A DNA stretch of 64,000 nucleotides, from positions 62,001-126,000 of the forward strand of contig CAISRB010000007.1 of assembly GCA_903887775.1 (NCBI GenBank). The letters are read 5' to 3'. The notes beneath the pieces were generated by a model, which worked only from the letters and a program-made list of their open reading frames with translations, was not told the origin of the DNA and did no database searches. The position numbers and the translations under genes were made by a program. Source of the DNA: an uncultured Bacteroidales bacterium (GTDB taxonomy: Bacteria; Bacteroidota; Bacteroidia; Bacteroidales; FEN-979). Below, one piece after another: positions 37,665 through 47,379 of the stretch; positions within the stretch are counted from its first letter, which is position 1, and each line of letters opens with the position of its first letter.

Positions 37665-38060
37665 TTAACTGCGGAAGACAAATTCGCAGGGATCATACCC
37701 TGTGACATTGGCAACAAACATCACAGTTTTCACAAAGCGGCCGGCATGACCGGAACCCAGGTTTGGTTTATCTGCGGATTGATTGGTGACCTGGGGAATT
37801 CTATGCTTCCAGAACTCATTGAAACTTGACCCCGGGTTTTTACAAAGCCATACACCAGTACCATATTCCCTCGCCAGTGTATCCTGAACCTGCCCGATGA
37901 GCCGGCAATCGGCAAAAAGCCGGTGTATGTCATCCCCCAGCTCACCATTGATATAGATCAATTCCGTGATCTCCCGGGAGGGATTCCTCGGGAACCAGTA
38001 ATAGAAGCTTTCTGAAAAACAGACAGGTTCGGGGAGGCCGGATTTTTTGCCAAGCACCAT
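37665..38060 (-). pseudogene. C-terminal remnant of a family-39-like glycosyltransferase
   Basis: 131 codons. The segments ESFYYWFPRNPS, ELIYINGELGDD, the F-A-D-C run and GTGVWLCKNPG, followed by FNEFWKHRIPQ, resemble the extracytoplasmic C-terminus of dolichyl-phosphate-mannose-type (GT39/ArnT-like) glycosyltransferases, which normally follows about ten membrane segments. None of that N-terminal part is here: the frame begins immediately after a perfect terminator-like hairpin, without a ribosome site. The family match is by pattern only. I read it as a decayed gene end left by a deletion or rearrangement; an orphan soluble protein is the alternative. Confidence 0.5.
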
Positions 38061-38089
38061 CCCGGCCCCGGCATTTTGCCGGGGCCGGG
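38061..38089. terminator. Perfect 12-bp GC hairpin
   Basis: CCCGGCCCCGGC, a loop of ATTTT, then GCCGGGGCCGGG. It lies 28 bases after the stop of the 246-residue secreted-protein gene (minus strand) and should end its transcript, although no clear U-run follows. The glycosyltransferase remnant begins directly beyond it. Confidence 0.65.
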
Positions 38090-38117
38090 ACTGGTTATAT
38101 TAAAACGTAAATTGATG

Positions 38118-38858
38118 TTACCTTACGAACGAGCGGATCTCATCGCTGTAATCGACGCAGACATCCCTCCATTCTTTCATCATATTCTGCCAGCTCCCGG
38201 CACCATAGATCTTCTCAAAAGCTGCCTTGGGTCCCGGATCATCGGCCCATTCCTTATAGGTGTTGAAGCTCCAGAGCAGGCCTATATCCTGGCCATTGGA
38301 ATTATGCAGGGGACTTTCAAACACAACAAAAGCAGTGGTTCCCAAAGACTCATAAGCCTTCTTCAGTTTTTCGCTCAGGGCCTTGAAACGATAATATTCA
38401 CCCTCTTTCAGCTTAACTGACCATATTTCATAGTACTTCGACTTCTTAAGAATATCGTACCCAAAGGAGAGATCCTTGTCCAGGTTCCAAAGACTGGTGG
38501 TTCCGTAAGTCTCAATCAGAGGATCCACGGTCGCACTCCAGTCGGCATCATGTCCGTTAGCTTTTTCGGGACGGTTGTCAAGGTTGTCATATGTTGTCGG
38601 TCCGTAAATAAACACATACCAACCTGCCTTCTCTCCGTATTCAATTTTGCGAAGCCCTGCAACATATGGTCCTTCGGGATGGAATTTTGTGTTATGTGCC
38701 TTTACGGCTGCTTCCAGTTTATCTTCCATTCCCCTTTTAGGCAGGATATACATATTCTCTACCATGGTCTGGGGAGCTTCCGCAACTGTCTGGGCCATAA
38801 GCCCTGTCATCATGAACAGGCCAATAAGTCCCAATAATATCTGGTTTTTCATATTCAT
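38118..38858 (-). CDS. Secreted protein, possible dimeric alpha/beta-barrel
   Basis: 246 residues, signal peptide (LLGLIGLFMMTGLMAQ, cleavage about residue 23). The rest reads as two repeats of a roughly 100-residue alpha/beta unit: first MVENMYILPKRGMEDKLEAAVKAHN and YVAGLRKIEYGEKAGWYVFIYGP (in parts), then KYYEIWSVKLKEGEYYRF and LWSFNTYKEWADD. Such repeats are typical of dimeric alpha/beta-barrel (ABM/NIPSNAP-like) proteins; the enzymatic role, if any, is unknown. The gene is monocistronic, with a strong hairpin after it and a region of repeats before it. A near-consensus -7 box (TACCTTGC) lies upstream. Confidence 0.8.
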   Translation of the reverse strand: MNMKNQILLGLIGLFMMTGLMAQTVAEAPQTMVENMYILPKRGMEDKLEAAVKAHNTKFHPEGPYVAGLRKIEYGEKAGWYVFIYGPTTYDNLDNRPEKANGHDADWSATVDPLIETYGTTSLWNLDKDLSFGYDILKKSKYYEIWSVKLKEGEYYRFKALSEKLKKAYESLGTTAFVVFESPLHNSNGQDIGLLWSFNTYKEWADDPGPKAAFEKIYGAGSWQNMMKEWRDVCVDYSDEIRSFVR

Positions 38859-39170
38859 TTCAGTTAAATTAATACTTGTGTTAATTCGAAATTTGCTGCA
38901 AGGTAGAACAATTATTTTAAATTAAATCAATCTAAATAAAAATAAAAAAACTTTCATACATGGAATCCCCGCGAGCGCATTCACCTGCTTGCAGCGGGTT
39001 ATAGGGCAAAGATTGAAATTCCTATAGGATCAAAGAATCCCCGCTGCTTACGGCGAGGTTATTCAATTACATTTTCTTCTGATCCTTTCGGAACCTTTAT
39101 CCATGATTTGCACAGGGCCTGATGCCATTTGATTGCTTCCAGGACAACTCCTGAAAGTTCTAAAAAGTTT
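38859..39170. repeat. Intergenic region with two degenerate GC hairpin repeats
   Basis: Between the divergent genes lie two related sequences, 38963-39002 and 39035-39063. Both open with GAATCCCCGC and close with a GCG-GGTTAT-like end, so each can fold as a short GC hairpin (CCCGC with GCGGG in the first, imperfect in the second). They look like decayed REP-type elements. No gene is visible in the region. Confidence 0.55.
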
Positions 39171-39178
39171 TACCTTTG
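39171..39178 (+). promoter_or_regulatory. Bacteroidota -7 promoter box (TACCTTTG) for cysS
   Basis: TACCTTTG matches TAnnTTTG and ends 19 bases before the cysS start codon. Confidence 0.5.
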
Positions 39179-39197
39179 TATTGTTTATCCTTAAAGC

Positions 39198-40682
39198 ATG
39201 GAATCCAGGTTATTTTTATTCAATACCTTATCGAGGAGCAAGGAGGTGTTTGAACCTATAAGTCCCCCGTTTGTCGGGTTGTATGTTTGCGGACCTACGG
39301 TATACGGAGATCCCCACCTGGGGCATGCCCGTCCTGCGGTCAGCTTCGACCTCGTTTTCCGTTATCTTCAGCATCTCGGGTACAAGGTCAGGTACGTAAG
39401 GAATATTACTGATGTGGGGCACCTCGAGCACGACCTGGATGAGGGGGAGGACAAGATCGCCAAAAAAGCCAGGCTGGAACAGCTTGAACCGATGGAGGTA
39501 GCACAATACTATGCCGACCGTTATTTCATTTTCATGGATGCACTGAATGTGAAACGCCCAAGCATAGAGCCCAGGGCATCGGGGCATATCATTGAACAGA
39601 TTGAATTTATAAAGAAGATAATCGAAGCGGGATTTGCTTATGAGGTAAACGGTTCGGTATATTTTGACATCGAAAAATACAGCAGGAAGTTCAGTTACGG
39701 GAAGCTATCGGGCAGGGTGCTCGAAGACCTGATGACGAATACGCGGGAGCTGGAAGGCCAGGATGAGAAACGCAATCCGGCCGATTTTGCATTATGGAAA
39801 AGAGCCCAGCCTGAACATATTATGAGATGGCCTTCGCCCTGGAGTGATGGGTTCCCGGGCTGGCATATCGAATGTTCGGCCATGGGCGCGAGGTACCTGG
39901 GTGAATATTTTGATATTCACGGCGGAGGGATGGATCTCCTGTTCCCTCATCACGAATCGGAAATAGCCCAAAACCAGAGCGCCCTCGGGCATGAATCGGT
40001 GAAATACTGGATGCATAACAACATGGTCACGATCAACGGCCAGAAAATGGGCAAATCCCTGGGTAATTTTATTACCCTGGATGAGTTCTTTACCGGGTCT
40101 CATGCATCTCTCGCCCAGGCATACAGCCCGATGACCATCAGGTTTTTCATCCTCCAGGCACATTATCGCAGCACTCTTGATTTTTCAAATGAGGCATTGC
40201 AGGCAGCAGAAAAGGGGCTGAAGCGGCTGTTTGCAGCCATCGGAGTATTGGAAAAGCTGCAAGCTTCGGAAACCGGGACTGGTCATCCGCAGTCAAATGA
40301 AATCAAGAAACTTAAGGATGCCTGCTACGAGGCCATGAACGATGACTTCAACAGCCCCATGGTCATCGCCAGCCTGTTTGAAGGGGTAAGGATCATCAAT
40401 TCGGTGAATGATAAAAAAGAAAGCATAACGGCTGAAGATCTTGAAACCCTGAAAAAGATATTCAACACCTTTGTTTTTGATATTCTTGGATTAAAGAACG
40501 AACTTTCAGGCGACAATTCGGAATGTATAAAAGGCCTGATGGAACTGGTGCTTAGGATAAGGCAGAGTTCAAGGGAGAAAAAGGACTGGGGAACTTCCGA
40601 TCAGATCAGGGATACCTTATCGGAATTGCAAATTACAGTGAAGGACGGGAAGGACGGGAGCACATGGGAGCTGGGGAAATGA
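39198..40682 (+). CDS. cysS: Cysteinyl-tRNA synthetase
   Basis: 494 residues, usual length. The class I HIGH motif appears as DPHLGHARP after the zinc-ligand CGPTVYG, other zinc ligands follow in HIECSAMG and HHESEIAQ, and the KMSKS loop is KMGKSLGN. The C-terminal anticodon-binding helical domain is present ([16 protein letters not shown]) and the usual end WEL. It charges tRNA-Cys with cysteine. It has its own promoter box and is followed by a 210-base repeat-bearing gap. Nothing unusual apart from KMGKS in place of KMSKS. Confidence 0.97.
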   Translation: MESRLFLFNTLSRSKEVFEPISPPFVGLYVCGPTVYGDPHLGHARPAVSFDLVFRYLQHLGYKVRYVRNITDVGHLEHDLDEGEDKIAKKARLEQLEPMEVAQYYADRYFIFMDALNVKRPSIEPRASGHIIEQIEFIKKIIEAGFAYEVNGSVYFDIEKYSRKFSYGKLSGRVLEDLMTNTRELEGQDEKRNPADFALWKRAQPEHIMRWPSPWSDGFPGWHIECSAMGARYLGEYFDIHGGGMDLLFPHHESEIAQNQSALGHESVKYWMHNNMVTINGQKMGKSLGNFITLDEFFTGSHASLAQAYSPMTIRFFILQAHYRSTLDFSNEALQAAEKGLKRLFAAIGVLEKLQASETGTGHPQSNEIKKLKDACYEAMNDDFNSPMVIASLFEGVRIINSVNDKKESITAEDLETLKKIFNTFVFDILGLKNELSGDNSECIKGLMELVLRIRQSSREKKDWGTSDQIRDTLSELQITVKDGKDGSTWELGK

Positions 40683-40731
40683 ATATCGAATTTTGAATTG
40701 CGAATAATTTATACCAGCGAGCATTCAACAT

Positions 40732-40857
40732 GAGCCGCATCAGGTGGAGCAAAAGGAGCAATTCACATAAGCCGCCTCAGGTGGAACATAGTGACACCGT
40801 AGCGGCGATGTGAAGTTGCGACCGAAGTGACACCGTAGCGGCGATGTAAAGATGCGA
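40732..40857. repeat. Nested direct repeats between cysS and the M2-like peptidase gene
   Basis: Two copies of a 31-bp unit containing GACACCGTAGCGGCGATG start at 40791 and 40827 (two mismatches, 36-bp period). Just before them, two copies of a 20-bp unit (AGCCGC-TCAGGTGGA with variants) start at 40732 and 40769 (37-bp period). No reading frame is maintained. Only two copies of each exist, so this is not a CRISPR array. Confidence 0.7.
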
Positions 40858-40894
40858 GCTATAGATCCTCATAGACATTTAACCAAACGCAAAT

Positions 40895-42586
40895 ATGATG
40901 AAAACCTTTAAAACTCTGATGCTGTTGGCAGTGAGTTTGCTGCTGATCAGCAGTTGCACTTCAAAAAAAGAAACAATGAACAACAACCTGAAGGCATTTA
41001 TTGCCAGGCATGATTCGGTGATCATACCACTTTACAAGGAAACCACCCTGGCGGCCTGGGCGGCATCCATTTCGGGAAAGCCCGAAGACTATAAAAAGTC
41101 GGAAGACCTGAATATGAAGATAATGGCCTTTTATGCCGATAAGGAAAGCCTGAAAAAACTGGAAGAGATAAAGATCTCAGGCCTGATCTCCGACAGTCTT
41201 TTAGCCCGTGAACTGGATGTATTGTACCGTTCATTTATTATGGCCAAAGCGGATACGGCCAAACTGAATAAAATGATCAGGATGCAATCTGCCATAGAAC
41301 AGAAGTACAGTAACTTCAGGACCGAGGTCAGGGGCAAGAAATTATCTGATAATGATGTCGAAGATGTACTCCGCAACTCGAAAGATGTTAAATACCAGAA
41401 GGAGGTGTGGGAAGCCCAGAAAAAGATTGGTCCGTTGGTTGCCGGCGATCTGAAAAAGCTGGTCAAAGTCAGGAACGAAGTGGCCCGTGACCTTGGATTC
41501 AAGAACTTCCATGAGATGAGCCTGACCCTTGGCGACCAGGATCCCCGTGATGTAAGGAAGATTTTCGAGGAACTGGACAGCCTGACGAAGGATTCATTTG
41601 CGAAGGCTAAAGGTGAGATTGACGATTATTTTGTAAAGTATTACAACCTGAAAAGCAAAGACGAACTGAAACCCTGGAATTACCAGAACCGTTTCTTCCA
41701 GCAGGCCCCGAAGATCTATGCTGTGGATCTTGATAAATATTACCAGGATAAAGACCTCCCGGCGCTCGTTAAAGTATATTACCGGGGGATCGGATTGCCG
41801 GTTGACGAAGTTATGAAGAACAGCGACCTGTTTGAAAAACCAGGAAAGAACCAGCATGCATTCTGTACCGATATAGACAAACTCGGAGATGTAAGGGTTT
41901 TATGCAATGTCAAGCCTAACAATTACTGGATGGGCACTCTGCTGCATGAATTCGGGCATTCGGTGTACGACAGTTACAAGGATTTCACTCTTCCTTTTAT
42001 TTTGCGTGACCCGGCTCATACTTTTACGACTGAGGCTATTGCCATGATGTTTGGCCGTTTTTCTTCAAACCCTCAATGGCTGAAGGACATGGCTGGTGTA
42101 AGTGAGGAGGAAAAAGCCAGGATAGCTGAAAATTGTTTTAAAACCCTGCAGCTTGACCAGCTTGTTTTCAGCCGTTGGGCCCAGGTCATGTATCATTTTG
42201 AAAAAAGCATGTATGATAATCCCGACCAGGACCTGAACCAGTTGTGGTGGGACCAGGTTGAAAAATACCAGCTTTTGAAACGTCCCGAGGGACGCAACGA
42301 ACCCGACTGGGCTACGAAGATTCATATTGCCACAGTTCCCTGTTATTATCACAATTACCTTATGGGCGAGCTTCTGGCATCGCAGTTGTATTATTATATT
42401 GTGACCAACGTGATAAAAAGCGGGGACTACAAATTCCAGAGCTTTACAAACAATAAAGCTGTCGGCGACTATCTGAAAGCAAAAATTTTCATGCCGGCCA
42501 ACAGGTATTACTGGAACGATATGATTGAGAAGGCTACAGGCGAAAAGCTTACAGCCAGGTATTATGCAAAACAGTTTGTGAAGTAA
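40895..42586 (+). CDS. M2-like (peptidyl-dipeptidase) metallopeptidase, lipoprotein
   Basis: 563 residues. The signal ends in lipobox LISSC, so the enzyme is probably anchored in the envelope. The gluzincin site is HEFGH (His351, Glu352, His355) with a candidate third ligand Glu380 in FTTEAIAMMFG, a spacing like that of M2 peptidases (angiotensin-converting-enzyme family). The C-terminal part HIATVPCYYHNYLMGELLASQ (in parts) also matches that family. It should remove dipeptides from peptide C-termini outside the cytoplasm. The gene has a strong bidirectional terminator after it. M3-type peptidase is the main alternative. Confidence 0.87.
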   Translation: MMKTFKTLMLLAVSLLLISSCTSKKETMNNNLKAFIARHDSVIIPLYKETTLAAWAASISGKPEDYKKSEDLNMKIMAFYADKESLKKLEEIKISGLISDSLLARELDVLYRSFIMAKADTAKLNKMIRMQSAIEQKYSNFRTEVRGKKLSDNDVEDVLRNSKDVKYQKEVWEAQKKIGPLVAGDLKKLVKVRNEVARDLGFKNFHEMSLTLGDQDPRDVRKIFEELDSLTKDSFAKAKGEIDDYFVKYYNLKSKDELKPWNYQNRFFQQAPKIYAVDLDKYYQDKDLPALVKVYYRGIGLPVDEVMKNSDLFEKPGKNQHAFCTDIDKLGDVRVLCNVKPNNYWMGTLLHEFGHSVYDSYKDFTLPFILRDPAHTFTTEAIAMMFGRFSSNPQWLKDMAGVSEEEKARIAENCFKTLQLDQLVFSRWAQVMYHFEKSMYDNPDQDLNQLWWDQVEKYQLLKRPEGRNEPDWATKIHIATVPCYYHNYLMGELLASQLYYYIVTNVIKSGDYKFQSFTNNKAVGDYLKAKIFMPANRYYWNDMIEKATGEKLTARYYAKQFVK

Positions 42587-42600
42587 TCCCTTCCTGATTT

Positions 42601-42641
42601 AAAACAAAAGCCCCGGCCTGAATGGCCGGGGCTTTTGTTTT
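42601..42641. terminator. Bidirectional terminator, perfect 18-bp stem
   Basis: AAAACAAAAGCCCCGGCC, loop TGAAT, then GGCCGGGGCTTTTGTTTT. It lies between the convergent M2-like peptidase and T9SS-protein genes, has A-runs and T-runs on both sides, and overlaps the last base of the stop codon of the latter. Confidence 0.92.
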
Positions 42642-45600
42642 CAGTTGATCATTATCTTTCGCACAAGCCGGTTGTCAGGACTTTGAAGGATAATAGTATA
42701 CAGTCCGCCGGGAACCTTGCCCAGATCGACCCTTGTGATCTTGTTTCCGTCGACGGTTATGCTCCGGTCTCCGTAAATCTTCACACCAAGGTCATTATAA
42801 ATATCCAGTTGGTAAATGATTTTTTGTTCACTGCTGATGGCGATGTTAAAACGGCCATCATTGGGAACAGGATAGATTTCAACAGAGCCCGGGTTGTTCT
42901 CACCAATGCCCAACCAAAGTACGTAGATATGGTTCGAGGAATCGGAGGGGCAGCCGCTTTGTGTAACTACGGTCCAATACCAACCTGTGGCCAAAACTGT
43001 ATAAGTCTGTGAAGTGGCCCCCTGAACAGCTGTTCCATCGTGGTACCACTGGTTCCCGGAAGCAGCATCGGAAGTAAGCAGATAGCCGTCGACAGTAATT
43101 GCCGGGGTTGGAGGAGCCGGATTGACGGTAAGGCTGAGGGTTGAACTTGTCCCGTTGCCGCAGGTGTTAACACCGGCAGCAGTAATGGAACCTGAAACAG
43201 CATCAGATGTAAAATTCACGCTGATGCTGTTCGTTCCCGTACCTGAAGCAATACTTGCACCGGCAGGCAGGGTCCATGCATAAGTATCGGCCCCGGGAAC
43301 AGGATCCACAGAGTAGACAATACCCCGGGCCCCGGCGCAAACGCTTGCAGACCCGCTGATGGCACCTGCAGCTGAAGGCGTATCGTTGACCAGTACATCA
43401 AACGTGGTGGGATTTTGTGCCTGGCAACCGTTAGAATTGCTGTAATTTACATAAACATCCTGAAAACCTGCAGTGTTCCACTGAACCTGAATGGCGTTTG
43501 TGCCTGAGCCTGAAATAATAGAACCGCCTGAAGAAACGGTCCAGGTATAATTACTCATCCCTGCCTGTGTAGTGTAAGTGTAGTTGGTTGAACCTTTGCA
43601 TGTGCTGTTCAAACCTGTGATTGTCGGAACCGGAGCAGGATTTACGGTTACAGCTTTTGTTCCCGTGGCTCCCGTAAGACATGAGTTTGCCCCGCAAACA
43701 GTAACATTACCCGAAGTAGCATTAGTTGTATAATTCACCGTAATAGCTGTGGTGCCGCTCCCTGCCGTTATTGTAGCGCCAGCGGGTACGGTCCAGTTGT
43801 AAGTTGTTGCATTTGTGATCGGAGGTATGCTGTAAGTAACCCCGTTCTGGTTCTGGCATACTGTCGCAAGGCCTGTTATAGTACCAGGTGCTGCCGGGGT
43901 CAGGCAGGTTGTAAAGGTAAGATCAGCACCGTTGGTAGTGCCTGCTGAATTAACACCTGAACAACGGAAATGATAAGTTGTACCTTCCGACAATCCTGTC
44001 AGGCTCGTGAGTACTGCTGTGGGAGTAATCCCTATTACGGTTGAAGGCGTAGCAGCAACAGTATTGGTATACGATACGGTGAGTCCCCAGTTAAAGGTCA
44101 CCGCAGTGCTGAGATTATTTGGATTCACCAAACCGTTAAGAGTTGCAGCTGATCCGGAGATATTCGTTGCGGCCAGGGTTGTGACTACCGGTGGTGTGGG
44201 GACCTGCCCCGACAAGGTGATCAGCAATGAATCTTTCATAGTGATGTCCTGAACTGCAGTCGCTTTTGCATACACCGTGCCATTGCCTATGGCAGTTACC
44301 AGCCCGGTTGAATTTATCGAGGCATTGCCGGTTCCCGGTACAATGCTCCATGTCACATTCTGATTTGCTGAGGAAGGAAAAACCGTCGCAACCATTTGTA
44401 AAACTCCCCCTGGATTCGTAATCACAGCCGGTACTCCGCCTTGTGTTGCCACGGTAATACCAACAAGACCCCCTATTGAAATTCCCTGGGCATATCCAAG
44501 TTCGGCCGAGCCCCGGTTTTCGGTCCATATACCCGCGCACCTGTTTGGGCCGTCGGGAGTAAATCCATAACGACCTTTAGGGGAAGATGCACTTGTGGTT
44601 GTCGAACTGATCTCAACTTTATCACCCGGCCACACAAAGTTGCCGCTGGCGTCCAGCCTGGTTGCATAAATTTTGTAATTCACATCGTACACCATGAACA
44701 TGGGCGTGTCGGAAATAAGGGCAAGATCTGCAGGGGGAGCCTGCATTGCTGTTGTGTTAATAGGAAAAACCACCTTGCCCGCATCGGTGAACTGCCTTGC
44801 CCCTGTGGTCTTCAGGAATTTCTGGGTATAAACACCATAAATGGTCTGATTATAATCACAAAATGTACAAACAGACCATACATAATCCGAGCCGGCTGTA
44901 GTATTGATAAAAGTCGTTGTCTGGTAATTATCATACGTTCCAACTGATGTATTGAATGCTGAGCCGTTCATGCCCCAGGGGATTGAGCCATCCGCATTTA
45001 TCCTTTGGACAAATGAATTAAAACGGTTGCCGGTAGCGCTGTAGTAACCATAATATGTTACGTCGGATTCAGCAACAATGGAATAATACCTGTATGCGGC
45101 TGTTGTCTGGTCGCAGATCTGAACAGGGGCATACAATGCAGTCCCGTTATTATCAAACATCTGAGCATACAGGGTAGTATACATACTACCCGCCTGGTAT
45201 ACCATCGTAAATTTGCCTGCTGTATTTGCAACGATCTGCCCACGGGTGGTTGTGGTCGATCCGACTTTTACCTGGATAGGCGTTCCCCAGGCCAGGGTTC
45301 CGCCGGTTGTTATTTTTTGAAGGTTCAACGTATTTCCTGCATCTGCAATCCATGCCACCGCCACTTCCCCGTTACTAAGTGCGGCAGGGTAAGGAGCAAG
45401 ACCTCCGCCCAGGACGATACCATCAGCCGCCCAAAGCTTGGTTCCGGCCTCTGAGATTTTATATAACACTGCCTGAGGAGAGCCTGATCTCAAATCCTGG
45501 TATCCAATGATCAGGTTATTTGAAGCATCCACGCAAACATTGAAGACCCAGGTGGAACTGCCTGATGGTTGATTGCTGACAAGAATACCATCCGTTCCAA

Positions 45601-45874
45601 GTAGTTTGTAACCGTTGGCATCAATCAGCTGTGCCCTCATGTCATAATTGCCGGTGTTCTCATGATAAAAGGCAACCCAGGTTTTTCCGTCTGTGGTCGA
45701 TGCCGACTGCATATCGGCAATAGGAAGACTTGAGATCTGAAGGTTAACGGAGGTGTTGGTGTTCCACTGTGCGTGGATTGTGCCTGGTAATATAGTGATT
45801 ACCAAGGTAATGAAAAAATACAAAATAGTCCGGAAAATCATCGGACCAAACAGTTTTTCTAGATTAGTTTTCAT
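42641..45874 (-). CDS. Large T9SS-sorted surface protein with Ig/PKD-like repeats
   Basis: 1077 residues. After a signal peptide (ending IHAQW) come about 440 residues in strand-rich repeats (AYPAALSNGEVAVAWI, MFDNNGTALY and similar), possibly a beta-propeller. A Big_2-type Ig domain follows (about 470-560, SSANQNVTWSI), then a fibronectin-III-like domain (about 562-655), three PKD-like domains with paired Cys (about 657-925), a short Ig-like segment, and a type A T9SS sorting domain (IYPVPNDGRFNIAIS, VKIYGDR, VPGGLYTIIL, KIMIN). It should be exported by T9SS to the surface; the function is probably adhesive or binding. The start is about 100 bases from an inverted-repeat element. Confidence 0.88.
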   Translation of the reverse strand: MKTNLEKLFGPMIFRTILYFFITLVITILPGTIHAQWNTNTSVNLQISSLPIADMQSASTTDGKTWVAFYHENTGNYDMRAQLIDANGYKLLGTDGILVSNQPSGSSTWVFNVCVDASNNLIIGYQDLRSGSPQAVLYKISEAGTKLWAADGIVLGGGLAPYPAALSNGEVAVAWIADAGNTLNLQKITTGGTLAWGTPIQVKVGSTTTTRGQIVANTAGKFTMVYQAGSMYTTLYAQMFDNNGTALYAPVQICDQTTAAYRYYSIVAESDVTYYGYYSATGNRFNSFVQRINADGSIPWGMNGSAFNTSVGTYDNYQTTTFINTTAGSDYVWSVCTFCDYNQTIYGVYTQKFLKTTGARQFTDAGKVVFPINTTAMQAPPADLALISDTPMFMVYDVNYKIYATRLDASGNFVWPGDKVEISSTTTSASSPKGRYGFTPDGPNRCAGIWTENRGSAELGYAQGISIGGLVGITVATQGGVPAVITNPGGVLQMVATVFPSSANQNVTWSIVPGTGNASINSTGLVTAIGNGTVYAKATAVQDITMKDSLLITLSGQVPTPPVVTTLAATNISGSAATLNGLVNPNNLSTAVTFNWGLTVSYTNTVAATPSTVIGITPTAVLTSLTGLSEGTTYHFRCSGVNSAGTTNGADLTFTTCLTPAAPGTITGLATVCQNQNGVTYSIPPITNATTYNWTVPAGATITAGSGTTAITVNYTTNATSGNVTVCGANSCLTGATGTKAVTVNPAPVPTITGLNSTCKGSTNYTYTTQAGMSNYTWTVSSGGSIISGSGTNAIQVQWNTAGFQDVYVNYSNSNGCQAQNPTTFDVLVNDTPSAAGAISGSASVCAGARGIVYSVDPVPGADTYAWTLPAGASIASGTGTNSISVNFTSDAVSGSITAAGVNTCGNGTSSTLSLTVNPAPPTPAITVDGYLLTSDAASGNQWYHDGTAVQGATSQTYTVLATGWYWTVVTQSGCPSDSSNHIYVLWLGIGENNPGSVEIYPVPNDGRFNIAISSEQKIIYQLDIYNDLGVKIYGDRSITVDGNKITRVDLGKVPGGLYTIILQSPDNRLVRKIMIN

Positions 45875-45902
45875 GTGTTTATAATTTTTTTTTAATGGTC
45901 AC

Positions 45903-45962
45903 ATGGAATACCCATATTGGCATTTCCGGTTTGCATTAACCACATTAGTATGGGTATTTCAT
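45903..45962. repeat. Compact inverted repeat (16-bp arms)
   Basis: Arms ATGGAATACCCATATT (45903-45918) and AGTATGGGTATTTCAT (45947-45962) are complementary at 14 of 16 positions around a 28-base loop. The same two arms occur 1.4 kb apart at 18225 and 19623. Placed between the tyrS stop and the T9SS-protein start, it may act as a terminator for upstream minus-strand transcripts or be a mobile-element relic. Confidence 0.6.
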
Positions 45963-45972
45963 TTGTTTAATT

Positions 45973-47253
45973 CTAATTTTTTATAATAAGGTGGTAATTT
46001 TTCTTGCCTTTCTGGACAAGCATATATTTTTCGTTAAGAAGAAATGTTTCATTGATGCGCAAATCTTCAATGACTTTTTGTTTATTGATTTGCACACCTC
46101 CTTCTTTAATCATTCTACGGGCCTCGCCCTTTGAAGAGAAAATGCCGGTTTCATGGGAGAGGAAGTCGATGATGTCAATACCTTCTTTCAGGGCTGACGC
46201 CGGTACTTCGCTTCGCGGAACACCATCGAATACAGAAAGAAGGGTTTCTTCGGAAAGTTTTTTCAGGGATTCGTTATTGCCTTTGCCAAAGAGCAACTCG
46301 CTGGCTTCCAAGGCTGCATTGTAGTCCGCTTCCGAATGAACCCTGATGGTAATGTCTTTTGCAAGGGTTTTCTGGAGGATTCTTAAATGAGGTGAAAGCT
46401 GATGTTCGGCTATCAGATGATCTACCTGTTCTTTTGTGAAAAGGGTGAATTTTTTTACATACTGGGCAGCATCCTCGTCGGAAGTGTTAAGCCAGAACTG
46501 GTAGAATTTATAGGGACTGGTTTTTTCAGGGTCGAGCCAGACGTTGCCGCTTTCAGTTTTGCCAAATTTTCCTCCGTCTGCTTTTGTTATGAGAGGGCAG
46601 GTGAGGGCATAGGCTTCTCCTCCCAGTTTACGGCGGATGAGTTCGGTACCGGTAACTATATTACCCCACTGGTCGGAGCCTCCCATCTGTAATCTGACGT
46701 TTTTATGTTCAAACAGCCAGCAGAAATCGTAGCCCTGAACCAGCTGGTAGCTGAATTCAGTAAAGGAAATACCCGTGCCGGAGTTCATGCGGTTTTTCAC
46801 AGAATCTTTTGCGATCATATAATTAACCGTGATATGTTTGCCCACATCACGGAGGAAATGAAGGAAAGAAAACTCCTTCGTCCAATCATAATTATTGACC
46901 ATTTCAGCCGGGTTAGGGTTGCATTTAAAATCAAGAAATTTTTCAAGTTGCTTTTGAATGCAATTCTGGTTATGCCTCAGAATATCCTCATCGAGGAGAT
47001 TTCTTTCTTCGGATTTCCCTGAGGGGTCGCCAATCATTCCGGTGGCGCCTCCGACCAGAGCAAAGGGTTTGTGTCCGGCTTTCTGGAAGTGGACCAGCAT
47101 CATAATGGAGGCAAGGTTGCCTATATGCAGAGAGTCGGAGGTGGGGTCATAACCAATGTAAGCGGAAGTCATGCCTTTCTCAAGCTCAATTTCCGTTCCC
47201 GGGCTCATGTCGTGGATCATACCCCTCCACCTCAGTTCTTCAATAAAATTCAT
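45973..47253 (-). CDS. tyrS: Tyrosyl-tRNA synthetase
   Basis: 426 residues from the ATG at 47253 ([11 protein letters not shown]); a longer frame is rejected because the -7 box lies inside it. Class I motifs are visible: HIGH as SLHIGN, and KMSKS as KFGKT ([15 protein letters not shown]), typical of bacterial TyrRS. Tyrosine-binding residues lie in YDFCWLF and [11 protein letters not shown]. The S4 RNA-binding domain ([17 protein letters not shown]) closes the protein. It charges tRNA-Tyr. It lies 127 bases downstream of the DUF1648 gene and is read from its own promoter. Confidence 0.97.
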   Translation of the reverse strand: MNFIEELRWRGMIHDMSPGTEIELEKGMTSAYIGYDPTSDSLHIGNLASIMMLVHFQKAGHKPFALVGGATGMIGDPSGKSEERNLLDEDILRHNQNCIQKQLEKFLDFKCNPNPAEMVNNYDWTKEFSFLHFLRDVGKHITVNYMIAKDSVKNRMNSGTGISFTEFSYQLVQGYDFCWLFEHKNVRLQMGGSDQWGNIVTGTELIRRKLGGEAYALTCPLITKADGGKFGKTESGNVWLDPEKTSPYKFYQFWLNTSDEDAAQYVKKFTLFTKEQVDHLIAEHQLSPHLRILQKTLAKDITIRVHSEADYNAALEASELLFGKGNNESLKKLSEETLLSVFDGVPRSEVPASALKEGIDIIDFLSHETGIFSSKGEARRMIKEGGVQINKQKVIEDLRINETFLLNEKYMLVQKGKKNYHLIIKN

Positions 47254-47270
47254 TCCGAAGGATTTTATAA

Positions 47271-47278
47271 CAAAGATA
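47271..47278 (-). promoter_or_regulatory. Bacteroidota -7 promoter box (TATCTTTG) for tyrS
   Basis: TATCTTTG on the minus strand ends 17 bases before the tyrS ATG, the same octamer as upstream of 14619 and 24189. It supports the start chosen for tyrS. Confidence 0.5.
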
Positions 47279-47379
47279 AGAATTGCAAAACAATTACGAA
47301 TACACGATAAAAATAAGCAATGGTACGTGTAACATCGTGATGGCAACAGGTTCACAAAAGAATATTCACAAACCCGTGT

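Noticed and set aside
40791-40857. Possible CRISPR array
   Set aside because: Only two copies with a 5-base spacer and no cas genes.
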